A stretch of 64,000 nucleotides of DNA, taken from Plicaturopsis crispa FD-325 SS-3. Lineage: Eukaryota > Basidiomycota > Agaricomycetes > Amylocorticiales > Amylocorticiaceae. Location of the stretch: positions 662,579 through 726,578 of the forward strand of contig KN832564.1 of the NCBI GenBank assembly GCA_000827205.1, written 5' to 3'. Below are positions 34,068-46,300 of this stretch, one piece after another. The notes under the pieces were generated by a model. It did no database searches, was not told the origin of the DNA, and saw only the letters and a program-made list of their open reading frames with translations. The position numbers were made by a program, and so were the translations under genes. How positions within the stretch are numbered: position 1 is the stretch's first letter; each line of letters starts with the position of its first letter.

Positions 34068-35118
34068 TCAAGTACGGACTTGAGCACGCAGCGCTGCTTC
34101 TTCCTCCTTCTTGAGCCGTTTTCTTTCTTTATTGGAAAGCGGGATCGTGTTGACGATGTCCTCGTTCATCCCCGAAACCGATGGCTCAGGCGGATTGGGC
34201 CCATTTGTACGGTCAACGTCAATGGGCGATGTCGACGTAGCCGAATCGTGTGGCCCTACATCTTTGGCATGCCCGTTGACGGGCGGGTGCGTACGCGAGG
34301 TGGGAGTCGTCAGTGGTGATGGAATATTGAAGACCCCACACACGACCGACTGCAATTCTTCGGGCTCGAGGTTGGCAGCTGTCGGGCTGTACACGCCTCC
34401 CTCGCATTGCCCGCGTGCTCGCTCCCTAGCCTCACTGATCTGGAGAAATGTTGGCATTCCGAGTTTCTCGCAATCGCTGAGGGGGAGGAGTGTGTCTCTT
34501 CGACACAATGCGGAGAAAGCGTCGACGAGATAGGAGCTGTCGATATTGTGGGCGCGATAGAGGACGATTTTTTGCACTGGATCCAGATCCAGCTTCTCTA
34601 GCTTCCGTATCGCTAGCCTTTTCACCTCGACGAATTGCCATTCATTTGCTAGTCGAAGGATAGCAACCCAATCGTCGACAGGGGCCTCATATTCAGAGTA
34701 TGACCTGCCATGTCTCGAGTTAGTAACAATGACATTACGCCGAATGCTTTAAGCTGACCGATTGTAAAAGACCCATAGCAGGAGCGCGAATTCTTCAACG
34801 GTCACATTTTGGAGTTTGAAGGCATTCCTATCACTGGTGCCCTGCGGGGAAGCACCCGGGGATACAGAATTTAACAGCTCGCGGAAGAATGCAGAATCGA
34901 CGTCGAAAAAATAGCTGTGGACTCGGAATATCGTGTTTTCAATCTGCAACACCAAATCACGGACGAAATATTGACAAACACGAAAGAATAGTATATCGTT
35001 TGGAACTCACGTTCACCGTCATGTCTCCTCCACGGAGATAGTACTTTGGGTGCTGTGTTATCGAGGCTACCGTTGCGCTGTTGGTGCCGGCAGTATCGAT
35101 GCGAGGAGGGGCAACCAT
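34068..35118 (-). CDS. BTB/POZ domain protein, copy 4
   Basis: 309 residues, three exons (35118-35011, 34943-34759, 34704-34068) at the same intron positions as copies 1-3. BTB segments: KYYLRGGDMTVN / IENTIFRVHSYFFDVD, FALLLWVFYNR / SYSEYEAPVDDW, LANEWQFVEVKRLAIRKLE, KIVLYRAHNIDSSYLVDAF. A central block CEGGVYSPTAANLEPEEL closely matches copy 3 (PDGGLFSPTAAVLD), so copies 3 and 4 are the nearest pair. The tail is Ser/Thr/Pro-rich and ends in a short basic/acidic helix (NKERKRLKKEEEAALRAQ) before TGA; the frame reopens after it. Confidence 0.85.
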
Positions 35119-36055
35119 GATTTCGGAGTGCTTGTGAGAGAGCGAGAGGAGGGGATTTTAGAGCGACAACCGTAGACATTTCAACCTAGATGGATCCCCT
35201 ACACGTGCACCATGCATGTTTGCTCTGGCGCACCCCCGGCATACCCATAAGAGATTGCCGCCTGCGTTGGGTATCTCTTTGCGTACCTGCCTAGGGCAAT
35301 CACATCCTAGACCGGTATGGAGGTAGCGGTCAGATGCGTGTCCGTCCTTTCTCAGATATGCCCCTTCCAGAAAGAATCATGTTCTGCCGTCACGCACTTT
35401 AAGAACGGTGTATAGAACATCGATCAGTACGTACGGGCGTCAACGGCGGGTAACATGAATGTCTACGCCAGATAAAACTGCGATAACGCCTCCGAAGAGC
35501 TGCGGAAAGTTAAGTCAGTATTTCCACTGCACTACTTGCCGGTGCAGAACACTCACATCAACTGACACAACACCGGACTAAGAAACAAGGTGAAGTTGCC
35601 GAATGAACAACATTGACGCTCGCGAATCCCTTCCAATACCGGCAAAGAAGCGGAGAGGTGAGCCATAGCCTCCCAGGAAAATGACTACCAAAACACGCGA
35701 TACGTGCATAGAAGTGAAGGCCGCGAGTTTTGATGATGAGAGCTCAGAGGAGCCATCCACCATGCGAGCCCAGCTCAAACAAAAGACCTCCAAATTCTGA
35801 CAATGAACCGTAGATGTGACGGAGGACGTAGCCATGCAACTCTAAAAGTAGGAGAACAATAACGATGTTGTCCTATCCTGGTGGAATTGCGGATAAGTTA
35901 GTCGGACGCAAGGCGGACGTACAGCAAGATGAGCGGAGAAGACAAGAGACGAAGAAACCTCGGAGACGCCACAGTTCCCGATTTGGAAACCTCCTCCTCT
36001 TCCTCCACCACGCACCGAGTCCAACGCCCGCGTACTCAATGTCGCGGTGTTCGCC
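35119..36055. other. Gap between BTB copy 4 and TAF6
   Basis: A minus-strand frame at 35578-35835 (85 codons, MATSSVTSTVHCQNLEV) has a fair start context and one hydrophobic stretch, but no family, so it is not called. The last 200 bp should be the TAF6 promoter and leader. Confidence 0.35.
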
Positions 36056-37707
36056 ATGAGTAAATCAAAAACCCGTGGACAAGCCCCAAACTCTGGAATA
36101 TACAAGGCAGAGTCCATACGAGTAAGTGGATTTGGTCCCAGGTTTGACGCATTTATCGAGTCTCGACTTGTTCGTTTAGGATGTGGCTGAATCTCTGGGT
36201 ATAACGAATTTTCCCGACGCAATCGCCTCGGCACTTGCAGGAGATGTAGAATATCGTATTCATCAGGTCGTGGAGGTGCGCACGGGAAGTTCTTGCTGCT
36301 GTGGATGTTGCCTTACAGATAGATGGCTACAGGAAGCCTCGCGATTCATGCGACATGGACGCCGAACTACAATGACCACCGCCGACATCGACGAAGCTCT
36401 GCGGGTCATGAACATCGAGCCATTATATGGCCACTCTCCCCACAATCCGTACTCCTTCCGTCGCGCGCTTCCGTTCCCGCAACTCACCTCTGCAGGCTCC
36501 GTGTACTTCGTCGAGGACGAAGAAGTCGATTTTGACCGTGTGCTGCGCGAAGAGAAAGTCACTCTCCCGAAGGGCGTCAGCTGGACAGCTCATTGGCTTT
36601 CTGTCGAGGGTGTGCAGCCGCTCATCCCAGAAAATCCTCCTGCTATCCCAAGGCAACAAGACACAGAGGCCGGAAACCAGCTCCGGCCAAATGGCGTTTT
36701 CCCGCCCACACCACCATCCCCTAATCATCCGGTTCCGGATACCTTGTTCAAGAAGCAGACGCAACAGCAATTGCAACAACAACAGCTCGTGAAGCAAGTG
36801 CTGTCACGCGAGCTGCAGCTTTACTACACTCGACTCACATCCGCGCTCCTTCCGCCTACGAATGCAGAAAATGCAAAGCGGACTGCGGCCCTGGCGAGCT
36901 TGCGGAACGATGCAGGTCTGCAGGCTCTGCTGCCGTATCTCATACGGTGGGTAGGAAACGGGGTTGTTGGCGCACTGAAAGAAGGTTCGCAAAACGAAAC
37001 CGACGGACGCGTACTCGAGGTTCTGCTTGATGTCATATCCGCTTTGTTGGATAATAGCACGCTGTTTGTAGAGCCATATGTGAGTTGGTTTTCCTTCTCG
37101 TCCGCCGAATTCACTAAATCCACTCGTTCAAAGCTACATCAAATCCTACCTCCAATACTTTCTACGCTGTTGCACTCGTCTCTACCCCCTACACATGCAA
37201 CGTATCTCCGAACCTCCGCATCCCAGACGCTTTCCCGTCTCCTCACACAGCATTCCACAACGTACCCGTCGTTATCACCGCGCATTATGAAAACGCTTCT
37301 TCTGGCGCTGATATCGACAGGTAAAAGCAGAGGTACACGGGAAGGTGCCATTCGTGGGCTTGTTGGCGTCGGAAAGGAAGCTGTCAGGAAGGGCCTCGTC
37401 GAAGGAGGTGGCGCAAAAGTGGTGGGCAGTGAATGCCTTCCGGGAGAGACAGGGCCGCTCGTCGATGCTGTGCTTGTAAGCATTTTAGCAGAAAGAACAT
37501 GTTCGTACGTTCTAACCTCCAAAACAGGGTGCTCTGAAAGTTCTCAAGCCGCCGTCAAACCTCCCTGTCCCACTGGACACGAACGTCGACGCCGATGCTG
37601 CCGTGGTCGGGCATCTGCGAGAAACGCTAGGCGACTTCTTTGCTGAGCATTTGTTAGGGGACGCAGATTGGGCAAAGGGTGTGCTCAGTGGCGTTAGTGA
37701 TGGATGA
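36056..37707 (+). CDS. TAF6: TAF6, histone-fold subunit of TFIID (and SAGA)
   Basis: General transcription factor subunit that pairs with TAF9 in the nucleus. Five exons (36056-36121, 36180-36275, 36333-37079, 37134-37475, 37528-37707) give 476 residues. The histone fold is at the N-terminus: YKAESIRDVAESLGI across intron 1, then LAGDVEYRIHQVVEEASRFM and TTADIDEALRVMNIEPLYG. The HEAT-like TAF6 C-terminal domain follows a Gln-rich spacer: LQLYYTRLTSALL, LQALLPYLIRWVGNGV, HQILPPILSTLLHSSL and TREGAIRGLVGVGKEAV. I start at 36056 because this exon supplies the conserved residues before DVAESLG. Single-copy housekeeping gene. Confidence 0.92.
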
Positions 37708-38099
37708 CTTTCATGAGTAGATACGGCCTCGGAATATAATGCCCATATACGCTGCTTATTGAGGGCGCTGGTACGAGTACTTCAATCCTTCGGACCTTTC
37801 AAAGCGCTCAACGCTCATTCGAAATCGTACTGCAACTGTCGATGATGTCGTTTCTCTGGTGGAACCCACGATGACCTCTTCCTTACTACTGGCCTGCATT
37901 GACTGACCTACCGAGGCCTACAACAAACCCGCAAGAATGATTCTAAATTATGATTTCATTATGAGAAACAGGTCATAGTAAAAGCCTTGGTAGAATTGTA
38001 ACGGGAGGTAAGTATTCCAGGTGAGAAGAGGACCAAGACGATCCCTCCCATGTACGCGTAAGCGGTGTCGTGCCCGCCGTTGTCATTGCAAATACTCGA
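37708..38099. other. Spacer between convergent TAF6 and amylase genes
   Basis: Holds the 3' ends of both genes; no further feature seen. Confidence 0.5.
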
Positions 38100-41000
38100 T
38101 CATCGGAAAGTTGTATTGAGGGTTTGATTGCCCGAGGAAGGCGTTGTGTCGGAACGATTGGGGTCAGACTCCCAGGTTATCTAGAGAAGTTGGTAAGTGA
38201 AAAAGGTCATCTAGGCTACAAAGATGCATGCGTACCGTGCCAGGACTCGTCTTGCGCAAAAACTTGTACTGGAATGTGGTCGATTTAGGGAGATTGACTG
38301 TGACACCCCACGCAGTGGAGTTCACTGCTTTCAAGGCGATCTTCATAAAACGAGATAAGTAGGAGATACGTTTTGACATAGAAAAATCATCGCACCAAAG
38401 AAGAAGTGGACCACGATCCCAATTGCTGGATGCTCCCCGCAAGGTATATGCCCTATGATTGATGAATGTGAGTTCATGGAATGGTTATTGAAAGCAGGGG
38501 GGTCACGCACTTCGCCGGTCGCTGTCGTTGCAGTCTCGAAAAAGGCAACCGCAACAGACCCGGAAGGTACAGCCGCTGAGCTTGTGCTAGAGGCCGACGT
38601 GCTGGAGGATTTGATAGTGGTAGACGTGGTCGAGGCCTTGGATGAAGTCGACGAAGTTGTCGCCTTCGATGTTGTCGAAGTCGCGCTACTCGAAGCTTTG
38701 GTGCTCGATGTGGCAGCCTTCGAAGATGAAGCGGAGCTTGAGACTTTGCTGGTAGTGGTGCTCGAGGCTTTGCTAGTAGTGGTGCTCGAGGCTTTGCTAG
38801 TAGTGGTGCTCGAGGCTTTGCTTGTAGTGGTACTAGAGGCTTTGCTAGTGATGGAAGACGCGGTAGTACTGGACGCTTTGCTTGTCGAGGTAGTAGTGAT
38901 AACGGTCGAGGTAGTAGCAGCAACCGAGGTCGTGGTCATGACTGAGGCGGTGCTACTGACAGAGGCCGCGCAGGTTGTCGTAGTGTGGTCACTACACACA
39001 TATGTCAAATCTTCATCAAGCGTGCACGCAAGGCAAAACTCACTTGAATGTCCCGCAAAGGATCTGCGCCCCAGATGCAGGTGCCGTATCCGACCTATTC
39101 GGGTCAGTCTCCCAAGTCACCTATAGGAGGTATACACGTCAGCATTTCTGCGACAGATCCCGTTGAATAGAACAGAAGAGCGTACCGTGCCCGCCGTTGT
39201 CATGCGTATGAACTTGTACTGGAAAGTAGTCGATGCCGGCACGACGATAGATCCGGTCCACGTTGTGCCGTTTGCTTGAAGTAGGACCTAAATGCGAGTG
39301 TCAGCATCGAGAAGAGGCATGAGGTATGCAAATGACGAACCGCGGACCCAGGGACCCATGAGCCCAGTTGCGATATGCTGCCGACAACGTACAAACTCTG
39401 CATGAATGTGAGCTACGTGTTCCACCGAATCAGATGGCTCTGCTCACCTCGTCGCTCGCAGTGGTCGCAACCTCCGAGAAGCCGACAGTCACGTATCCCG
39501 CCGGGACCGCTGTGCTCGAGGGTGAGGCTGAGGCTGACGTGGTTGTCCCATTGCTAGTATACATGGCAGCAATGTGCAGTGCGACCGCATCCCTCGCCGG
39601 TACCGTGAGGGTGACGCTTCCTGATGACACCGTGTAACTATCCCCAAGTTGTCAGCAAGACGCAACCTCACTTGTAGCAGAATAACTCACCCAGAGCCAG
39701 TGCATCCATATGCATTAGCAACAGCCCCGCTTACAACATCGCAATATGCACCATCTTTCAGCAGCGTGCTGAGGGTCACGGTCCACGCCGAGTTGTCGTT
39801 ATTGATTGCTACAAGCCCGGCGGAACCACGCCCAAATGCGATTTGAGATGACGTGCCGGTAACGAAATTTTGGAGAGCGCCAGATCCAACTGCGTTGCGG
39901 AATCCAACCATACCAGCCATCGCCGGATAACGATGCTGGCAGAGCCAGCCACCTGAGCCACCTGCGGTAGCACAAGTTCCCGTACCTGGCATTATGAAGG
40001 TTAGCGAAAGTTGAACGACTCAAGGGAAAAGGTTCAAAGCATACCATTGTTGGGTGCCCCTACGTCAATGTCCGTGAATGAGTAGCTAGAGAGCACTGTT
40101 GGGGTTCCGTATGGGTGCGCAAGGCTGAACACAGTTCCTGTGATGTACGTGTTGTTGGCCGACAAGTAGTTCAATGCGTAACCGTTCTTAAAGTGGATCA
40201 TCCTTGAGATTGAAATAATACAGCATAATCTGATTGACTTACGCGCTCGGTGTCGTGATTTGTGACGAAAACGTTGGCTTGCGACCCGGACACCCAGCCT
40301 GACGTGATGGTGTAAGGATTACTAGGGTATTATGAACGAACTCGAAATGCTTACCCATGCTGTCGAGATTTTGCAATCCAGAAATCGGGCCGTCGCCGAA
40401 AGCATAGTAAAGGGTGCTGGCGTATCTGAACTCCTGCGCGTCGCCTATGGGTCTCGATTAGCTATGTCCTATGCAGCAGGACTACTACACACCATTTTGC
40501 AGATACTCAGTGGGTAAGACTGGTTCTCCGGAACCGTAGATCGTCTCTTGGGTAATATAGCCGGGTTTCGTTTTCATTGCCGCAAGGATCGCTGCGATGT
40601 CCGTAGTGTTCATATCTGGGGGAATACGCGTTAATATGTATTCGATGTCCAGAGTGTCAGCGGCATACGTTTGGCGGCGTCCAGTCGGAAGCCTTGGACA
40701 CCCAAGGAGACCAGGTCGTCTCCGTATGCTGCGAGCTGCGCTTGAACGTATGTCGAATTGGTTGCTAAGCTGTTTGACGTGTCAGTCATTCCGAATGAGC
40801 AAGGGGAAGAAAAGAAACCCACTCAGCAAGGCTGTCGAGCTGGCATGTTTGCACCTCGATACGGTTATTATAGTTAACGATGTTGTCGTTGGTCTCTGCA
40901 TATGTGTGTTAGTGAAAAGCTTGACTGTTGTCAATGGCACGACATACCTAACCCACAATGATGGAAGTTCTTCATGTAACATCAGCATCCGGTGATACCT

Positions 41001-41728
41001 GATAGATCGAACGTACATACCGAGACGTTGTACATCCCGGGGTAATTATAGTGGGTGACTACAGTTCCACCAACACCAGTAGCGGAATCGCCGCCTTGCA
41101 TATGGTTCCAAAGCACATCTGTGAGCGTAAATAATCAGTTTACCAAACCTACCGATGCAACCACGTGCATACCAGCAATGACGCCAACACCGGCGTCCGA
41201 GCAGGTTTTGACCATGGCTGCGAACTGGGCACGGTTTCCTCGTTTGGATGTGATATTATACGAGACAGGCTGGTAGTCCGTCCACCACTGCGTACCAGTG
41301 ATATGTTCGTTAGGAGGGCTCGCTAAGGTGGCAGTGTGAGACCAGAATGACGGGAGTCAATGAAGGAGGCATACTTTGCACGAATCCATAACCAGCTGGC
41401 CCGAGGAAATTTGTGCACTCTGCGGCGAGGCTGTCCCTGAGATATCTAGTTTAATCGTGGCGCGTTTAGTTGAATGACATGCACGAACCAGTCCCACTCA
41501 AACATCTGCGCTATGACGTTCTTTGAGCCCGTTTCCACACGGGGAACAAGCACATTCGGGGAAGAGCCGACATTTTTGTGGCCTACCCTGGGTATCATCA
41601 CAGCTGTAATTCCAGAAATACTGCAAGACGGGTCAGATTCGGCCCCTTTTCAAGATAGGCAGACTCTGAACGCACCTGCATAGGCCCAGAGTAGTCCATA
41701 TCGCAAGGTCTTTGCTATTGGGTAGCAT
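38100..41728 (-). CDS. Secreted GH13 alpha-amylase with two CBM20 starch-binding domains
   Basis: Extracellular endo-amylase cutting alpha-1,4-glucan. Order: signal region, GH13 barrel (about 41600-39760), beta domain C (about 39760-39580), CBM20 number 1 (about 39520-39010), Ser/Thr/Lys linker (about 38990-38560), CBM20 number 2 (about 38570-38100). Barrel landmarks: [34 protein letters not shown] (nucleophile Asp), ITQETIYG (acid Glu), [11 protein letters not shown] (third Asp), which resemble the GH13_32 group. Both CBM20s rebuild fully across introns: [13 protein letters not shown] to [10 protein letters not shown] and [23 protein letters not shown] to [10 protein letters not shown] and [10 protein letters not shown]. 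The N-terminus ([11 protein letters not shown]) is a poor signal peptide, so the first exon is uncertain. About 850 residues. Confidence 0.88.
38740..38860. repeat. 24 bp coding minisatellite in the amylase linker
   Basis: Four to five nearly identical 24 bp units (GCTTTGCTAGTAGTGGTGCT followed by CGAG) encode repeated KASSTTTS in the linker between the two CBM20 domains. Such Ser/Thr linkers are normally O-mannosylated and extended. Confidence 0.85.
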
Positions 41729-42307
41729 GCCGTCTATATTATACCGGTGTTTCCGGTTTGTAGGGTATCGTCGATTATAGGGGACTCGGAAAGAAAGAGA
41801 GTGGTTGAGAGTCTAAGGCGGTCAACGGAGTCCTGGGGATAATGTGTTGGATAGGATACATTAATGATCGCCTTAAGGGCTATTTTAACGTCTACCATGC
41901 CGATTGTGGATAGCCGCAACACCGCGCAAGTCGGCGGATGTGGGCGGATAGACAAGGATGTCGGATGCTACGACGCGACTACCGAGCACGCAAAAACGAG
42001 TGGTGCTGGCAAGATTTGCCGACATGAGCGATCGTTAAGTTGTGCCTGAACGATCCTCTCGGGACATAGCGGTCAATCATAGTAGATGAGGGAAACAAGC
42101 TGAAGGCATGTAGCAGCTAGCTGGCATTCAAATTACGGTAACGAAACGCAAGAACCAAGAGTCAACCGACGACTGACTATAGTTTCCTTTTTGGGATTCG
42201 GCCCTGTCTTTCATTTTCCCTTCCAACTCAGCGGCGGCAGCCGCGCCTAGCGATTGAGAAAGTTGTCGCACTACTTAGATCTCCTGCTTTCTCTCTACGG
42301 TAACGCC
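41729..42307. other. Divergent promoter region, amylase / small basic protein
   Basis: On the amylase side a CT-rich leader (CTCTCTTTCTTTCC complement, about 41785-41810) precedes the start. One CTGGGG at 41833-41838 fits the CreA/Mig1 motif SYGGRG, which alone is weak. Confidence 0.4.
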
Positions 42308-42968
42308 ATGTCGAACGCATCTACACCCCAGCCTCCCAGCGGGAATGCCTCGCCTGTCCCATCATCCTCAAGTTCAGCCGCAATCGCAACCGGAGGACCC
42401 GCCTCTATTAAGGCCGGCGTGCCGAAACCAAAGCCGACGAATGTATTTTCTAACGATGGCTCTTTTCTAGAGCGTATCCAGCGCAGCCAAAGGGTACGTG
42501 TGCTGCATTTGCTTAAGCGGATGACGGCTCATGAGTATGAGTAGGCTGAAGAGGAAGACAAGAAAGATGCGGACGCATTGGCTAAGTGAACTTTGGCTGA
42601 CACTGCCCAATATGCGAGCTTATTCTAACGGTCGTTGTTTTCTGTTACTATGCAATAGGAAACGCGACTTTGACAATCGTTTCGTGAGCGCTTGTCTCAT
42701 CTTGTCGTCCCAGTAACTAATCCAGGGTAACAGAAAAACAGAGGAAAGCGACCGCCTCCTGATGCATCTAACGAAATCGTACCCCCAGAAGATCCTCCGG
42801 CAAAGAAGACAAAAACAGACAAGCCTCTGAGTACATCTCGCACTCTGTTCGTCAGGCTGGTTTGCTCATAGACCTGCTCCTTTCTCAGCGGATTACGAAA
42901 AACAAGTGAAAAGTTACGGCCGCAGTCTGAAGGACGATGGCATGGGCATCCGTCCGCTTGTCAAGTGA
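42308..42968 (+). CDS. Small conserved basic protein, probably nuclear
   Basis: 142 residues in five exons (42308-42493, 42545-42585, 42659-42683, 42734-42830, 42889-42968); every join is GT-AG and keeps frame. A Ser/Pro/Ala-rich start is followed by a core NVFSNDGSFLERIQR, an acidic/basic helix (AEEEDKKDADALAKKRDFD), then NRFKNRGKRPPPD, PAKKTKTDKPL, and an invariant-looking end DYEKQVKSYGRSLKDDGMGI before RPLVK. Tiny exons plus a strongly patterned C-terminus suggest a real conserved gene. I recall similar fungal hypothetical proteins but know no assigned function. Lys/Arg-rich clusters suggest the nucleus. Confidence 0.75.
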
Positions 42969-43382
42969 CGTCCTTTACGCATCTTCTTGGTGAGTGCGCG
43001 CGTGTCATATCTCAGGGGCTGGTCCAAAGTCAAATGAGAGCTAACATCATAGACCCAACAGTACTCCAACAGTGTGCGAATGCACTTGAAGTTGATACAG
43101 TGCAGCCGAGCTCTGTGTAGCTCGATGTCTCCATTCTGAATCCCAGTACGTGGGTATGCCTAGGTGAAATGAATAACTTTTGAGATTCGGCAGTAAAAGC
43201 GTTGGGACCTTGAGATTGAGCCAGCTATCGCTGCCTTCGCTCTGCTAGGTAGGTTCTGCGTAAGGGAGGACAGTTGGGCAGACATTGTTCAGCTTTATCA
43301 TACATCATGAGATCAACATCGTACAGTAGATATCCTAAGTAGCTTGAAAGAAAATAGAATCCTGTCGTTCAAAGTCCCAGCT
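42969..43382. other. Spacer between convergent genes
   Basis: 3' ends of the small basic protein and of the BBC1-like gene; no feature seen. Confidence 0.45.
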
Positions 43383-46300
43383 TTACGCTTCCAGCACGCG
43401 GAATACCTGGAAAAATGTGAACAGGATTTGCAGACAGCGATTAAGACACAGACCTTCACGCTCCCATTTTTCAGGTCTTCTAGACGATAGCTTACCGATT
43501 CCACGGTCTTATGACAATGGCGCGTCAGGTACATCAGCAAAGAAAGAAACAGCGCGGACTAACCTGTTGCCCAACATGTTGGTTTGCCTGGAAAACCTTC
43601 ACCTTTGATTTCTTCGTGTCGTACTCACTCACAATCCCAATCAGGGGCTCCCCAACACCCGCGCTCTGGGCATAAGATTGTAGCCCTTTGTGACCTTTGA
43701 ACTTTGCGTCGCTGAGGACCACGACGTCCCCAGGCATGATGTCGCTTATGCGTTTCTGCACTGACGCGGCGACTTGGGAGTACACGAGATATCCGTAAGA
43801 GGGTGGAGCGACGATCTGAGCGTTGGGGATTTGCGAAAGCGTCGCGTTGACGAACCCGATGTAGGTTCCGTCACCGACAAGCATCTTCTTCGACTTTTCA
43901 AGCAGCGATGCGGCGGCTTCGTGTATGAGTACGCCGACCTTGCCCCAAACCGCGATCAGATCCTCGCTAGACAGTTGCACCTCCGCAGGAGGTTTTCCAG
44001 ATACACTGGCAGGGGCTTGGCTTGGAGGTGGCGCCGCATGCGGAGCGAGAGGGGGAGCAGACGATGCCTCAGTAGGATACGACGTCGAGTCCTCCGACCA
44101 TGATAAAGATAGGTCGGCCGTTTCCCCGAAGTCGATATTGGTGGTTGGACTGGAAGACCGCTCCCAGGCCGGCGAGGCACCTTCCGTCTGGTCAACAGTA
44201 GGTTTACGAGTGGGAAGCCGGGCGGAGCGTGGAGGGGGCGGCGGGGGAATCTCTTCAGGTTCTTCTACCATGACATACTCCGAAGGAACCTGCTTTGTAG
44301 CAGGAGCGGACTGCGGTACCTTGACGGAGTCGGCAGAAGACTTCCTCGTCTGGACGCTACTTCGACGGCCCACATTCGTAGGGACTACCGGAACGGGTGG
44401 ACGCCCGCCAGGAATATGGGGCATTGCGGATTTAGGAGTTGGCGGCGCCGAGGGTTGGGATACCGGGTGGGCAGAGGAAGAAGTCCGCCTACCTGCTCGG
44501 GAGGGAGGCGGGGGAGGAGCTTCCTCTTCTGCCTCCTCGTGGTCGACCACCTCTGCCTCGCTTTCTTCCGCTTCGACTTTGACGCCTTCCTCGGACGCGC
44601 TGAGATGATCGTACTCTGAATCAGTGTCCTGAGCTTGCGGGGGAGGGGGAGGTCGTGTAGGAGCTGCGCGCGCAGGGGGCGGGGGCGGTGACACAACAGT
44701 GTCCTCGCTAGCCTCCCGCCTGAACCGACCTTCTTGCTGCGTGTGCTCGCCGCTGCTCATGCCCGGAGGCAGCATGCCAAAGCGCATGCCACCCATGTTG
44801 GCAATCTTAGCCGCGATTCTCGCCTTGCGTGCCTTTTCTTCCTCTTCCTCTGTAAGTTCTTCGCCCGCCGGCGGTTCCTCGCCGCTAGGGGGAGTGGCGG
44901 CAGGTTCGTCATTTGCGTGGGACGGTTTGGCCGGAGGACGACCCATGCCAACTGGGGCGGCGCCGAATTTGATCCCGCCAAGTTTGGCCATCCTTTCAGC
45001 AATGGTGCGACGGCGGGCTTGTTCCTCATCCTCCTCATCCTCATCCTGAGCGGGAACCTCGGACTGAGGCTCTGTCTCAGCTTCCGGATCCCGTACAGGG
45101 ACAGAGGATATGGGAGGAAGAGAAATCCCCGAGAGCGTGTTTCGGGGGCTATGGAACCCAGGATCTATAGGATCTTAGTAGTCTGTCAGCATACATCAAA
45201 TATTGTTTATCTAGACAGACTCACCGCCTTCGTCTTCATCTAGAATTTCGCCGTCACCCTTCGAGGCGGAGGACGAGGACGAGGGTAGTTGCGTTTGCAC
45301 TGCGGGAGTGGGTCGAGGTGGTGGAGGCACGGCGGCTGGTGAGGTAGGCACATCGACACTATCCGCCGTCGGACGGCGAGTAGGAAGCGCACGTCTCGGC
45401 GGAGGGGCAGGAGGTTCCTCTTCTACTTCCTCGTTGTGCTCTGGTTCTATCTCGAGGAAGTCTGCCGGGGGCGCGGGGACAGCTCTGGGAGGAGGAGGCA
45501 TCGATCTTCTAGCTGAGATTGGTGGTGGCGGCGGCGGCTCAATCGCGTCGTCACTGTCATCCTCATCAGCAGGAGCAAATGCTGGTCGGGTTGCGCTCGG
45601 AATTGGAGGTGGTGGTAACGAGTCACTGGCGTCAAGTGGTGTGGCGTGTTCGTCGAGATCACTGCTCTCAGCCTCACGTTCATTGCATTCTTGTGTTTCA
45701 TGTTGAGGCGGGCTATCTTGCGGACTCAAATCTAGAAAGGAAAATATGTAGTCAATTATCATTGGAGCCATACACGAGGGAAACGAGAGATGGACCCCAA
45801 GAGCCAGAGTTCGCAGGAACGGTGGGCGAGTAGTTGCACAAGAAGATTTAATATTCACCGTTTTGTTCGAAGTGCTGTTCGTGCGATGGGGGATCCACTT
45901 CTGGTTTAGCCGATTCCAGAGGATCCTCGACCGGTTGAGGAGTAGCCTCCGGCGTGAGAGGTGGGGGAGAGACGATTGGCCGAGAGTCGCGGCGAACAGG
46001 AGGAGGATGGCCGCTCGAAACGGAATCGATGCTGCTCTTCCTCAGCGCGGGGGTCGTAGAGTCGTGGCTAGATTTCCTGACGCTCGTACGCCGCGAGGGC
46101 TCCTGCGGCGCGGGTGCTGTCACGGAGGCAACGGAGGCAATGCTCGCCTTGCGAGACGTTTCCGGTGGCGGAGATGTGGACGTGCTCGGCGGCGCTGGGG
46201 GCGCACCGAAGGGATTGAAGCCGCCCATCTTCGCCAGGCGTTCAGCAACACGCTTGCGACGTGTGGCTTCGTCCTCCTCATTGGGCTGCTCTGGCTGATG

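Noticed and set aside
38455-39126. 223-codon plus-strand frame of repeated LLVVVLEA
   Set aside because: Mirror of the amylase Ser/Thr linker minisatellite on the other strand.
41833-41838. CTGGGG as a CreA/Mig1 carbon-repression site for the amylase
   Set aside because: A single copy of a degenerate 6 bp motif is expected by chance; kept only as a note.
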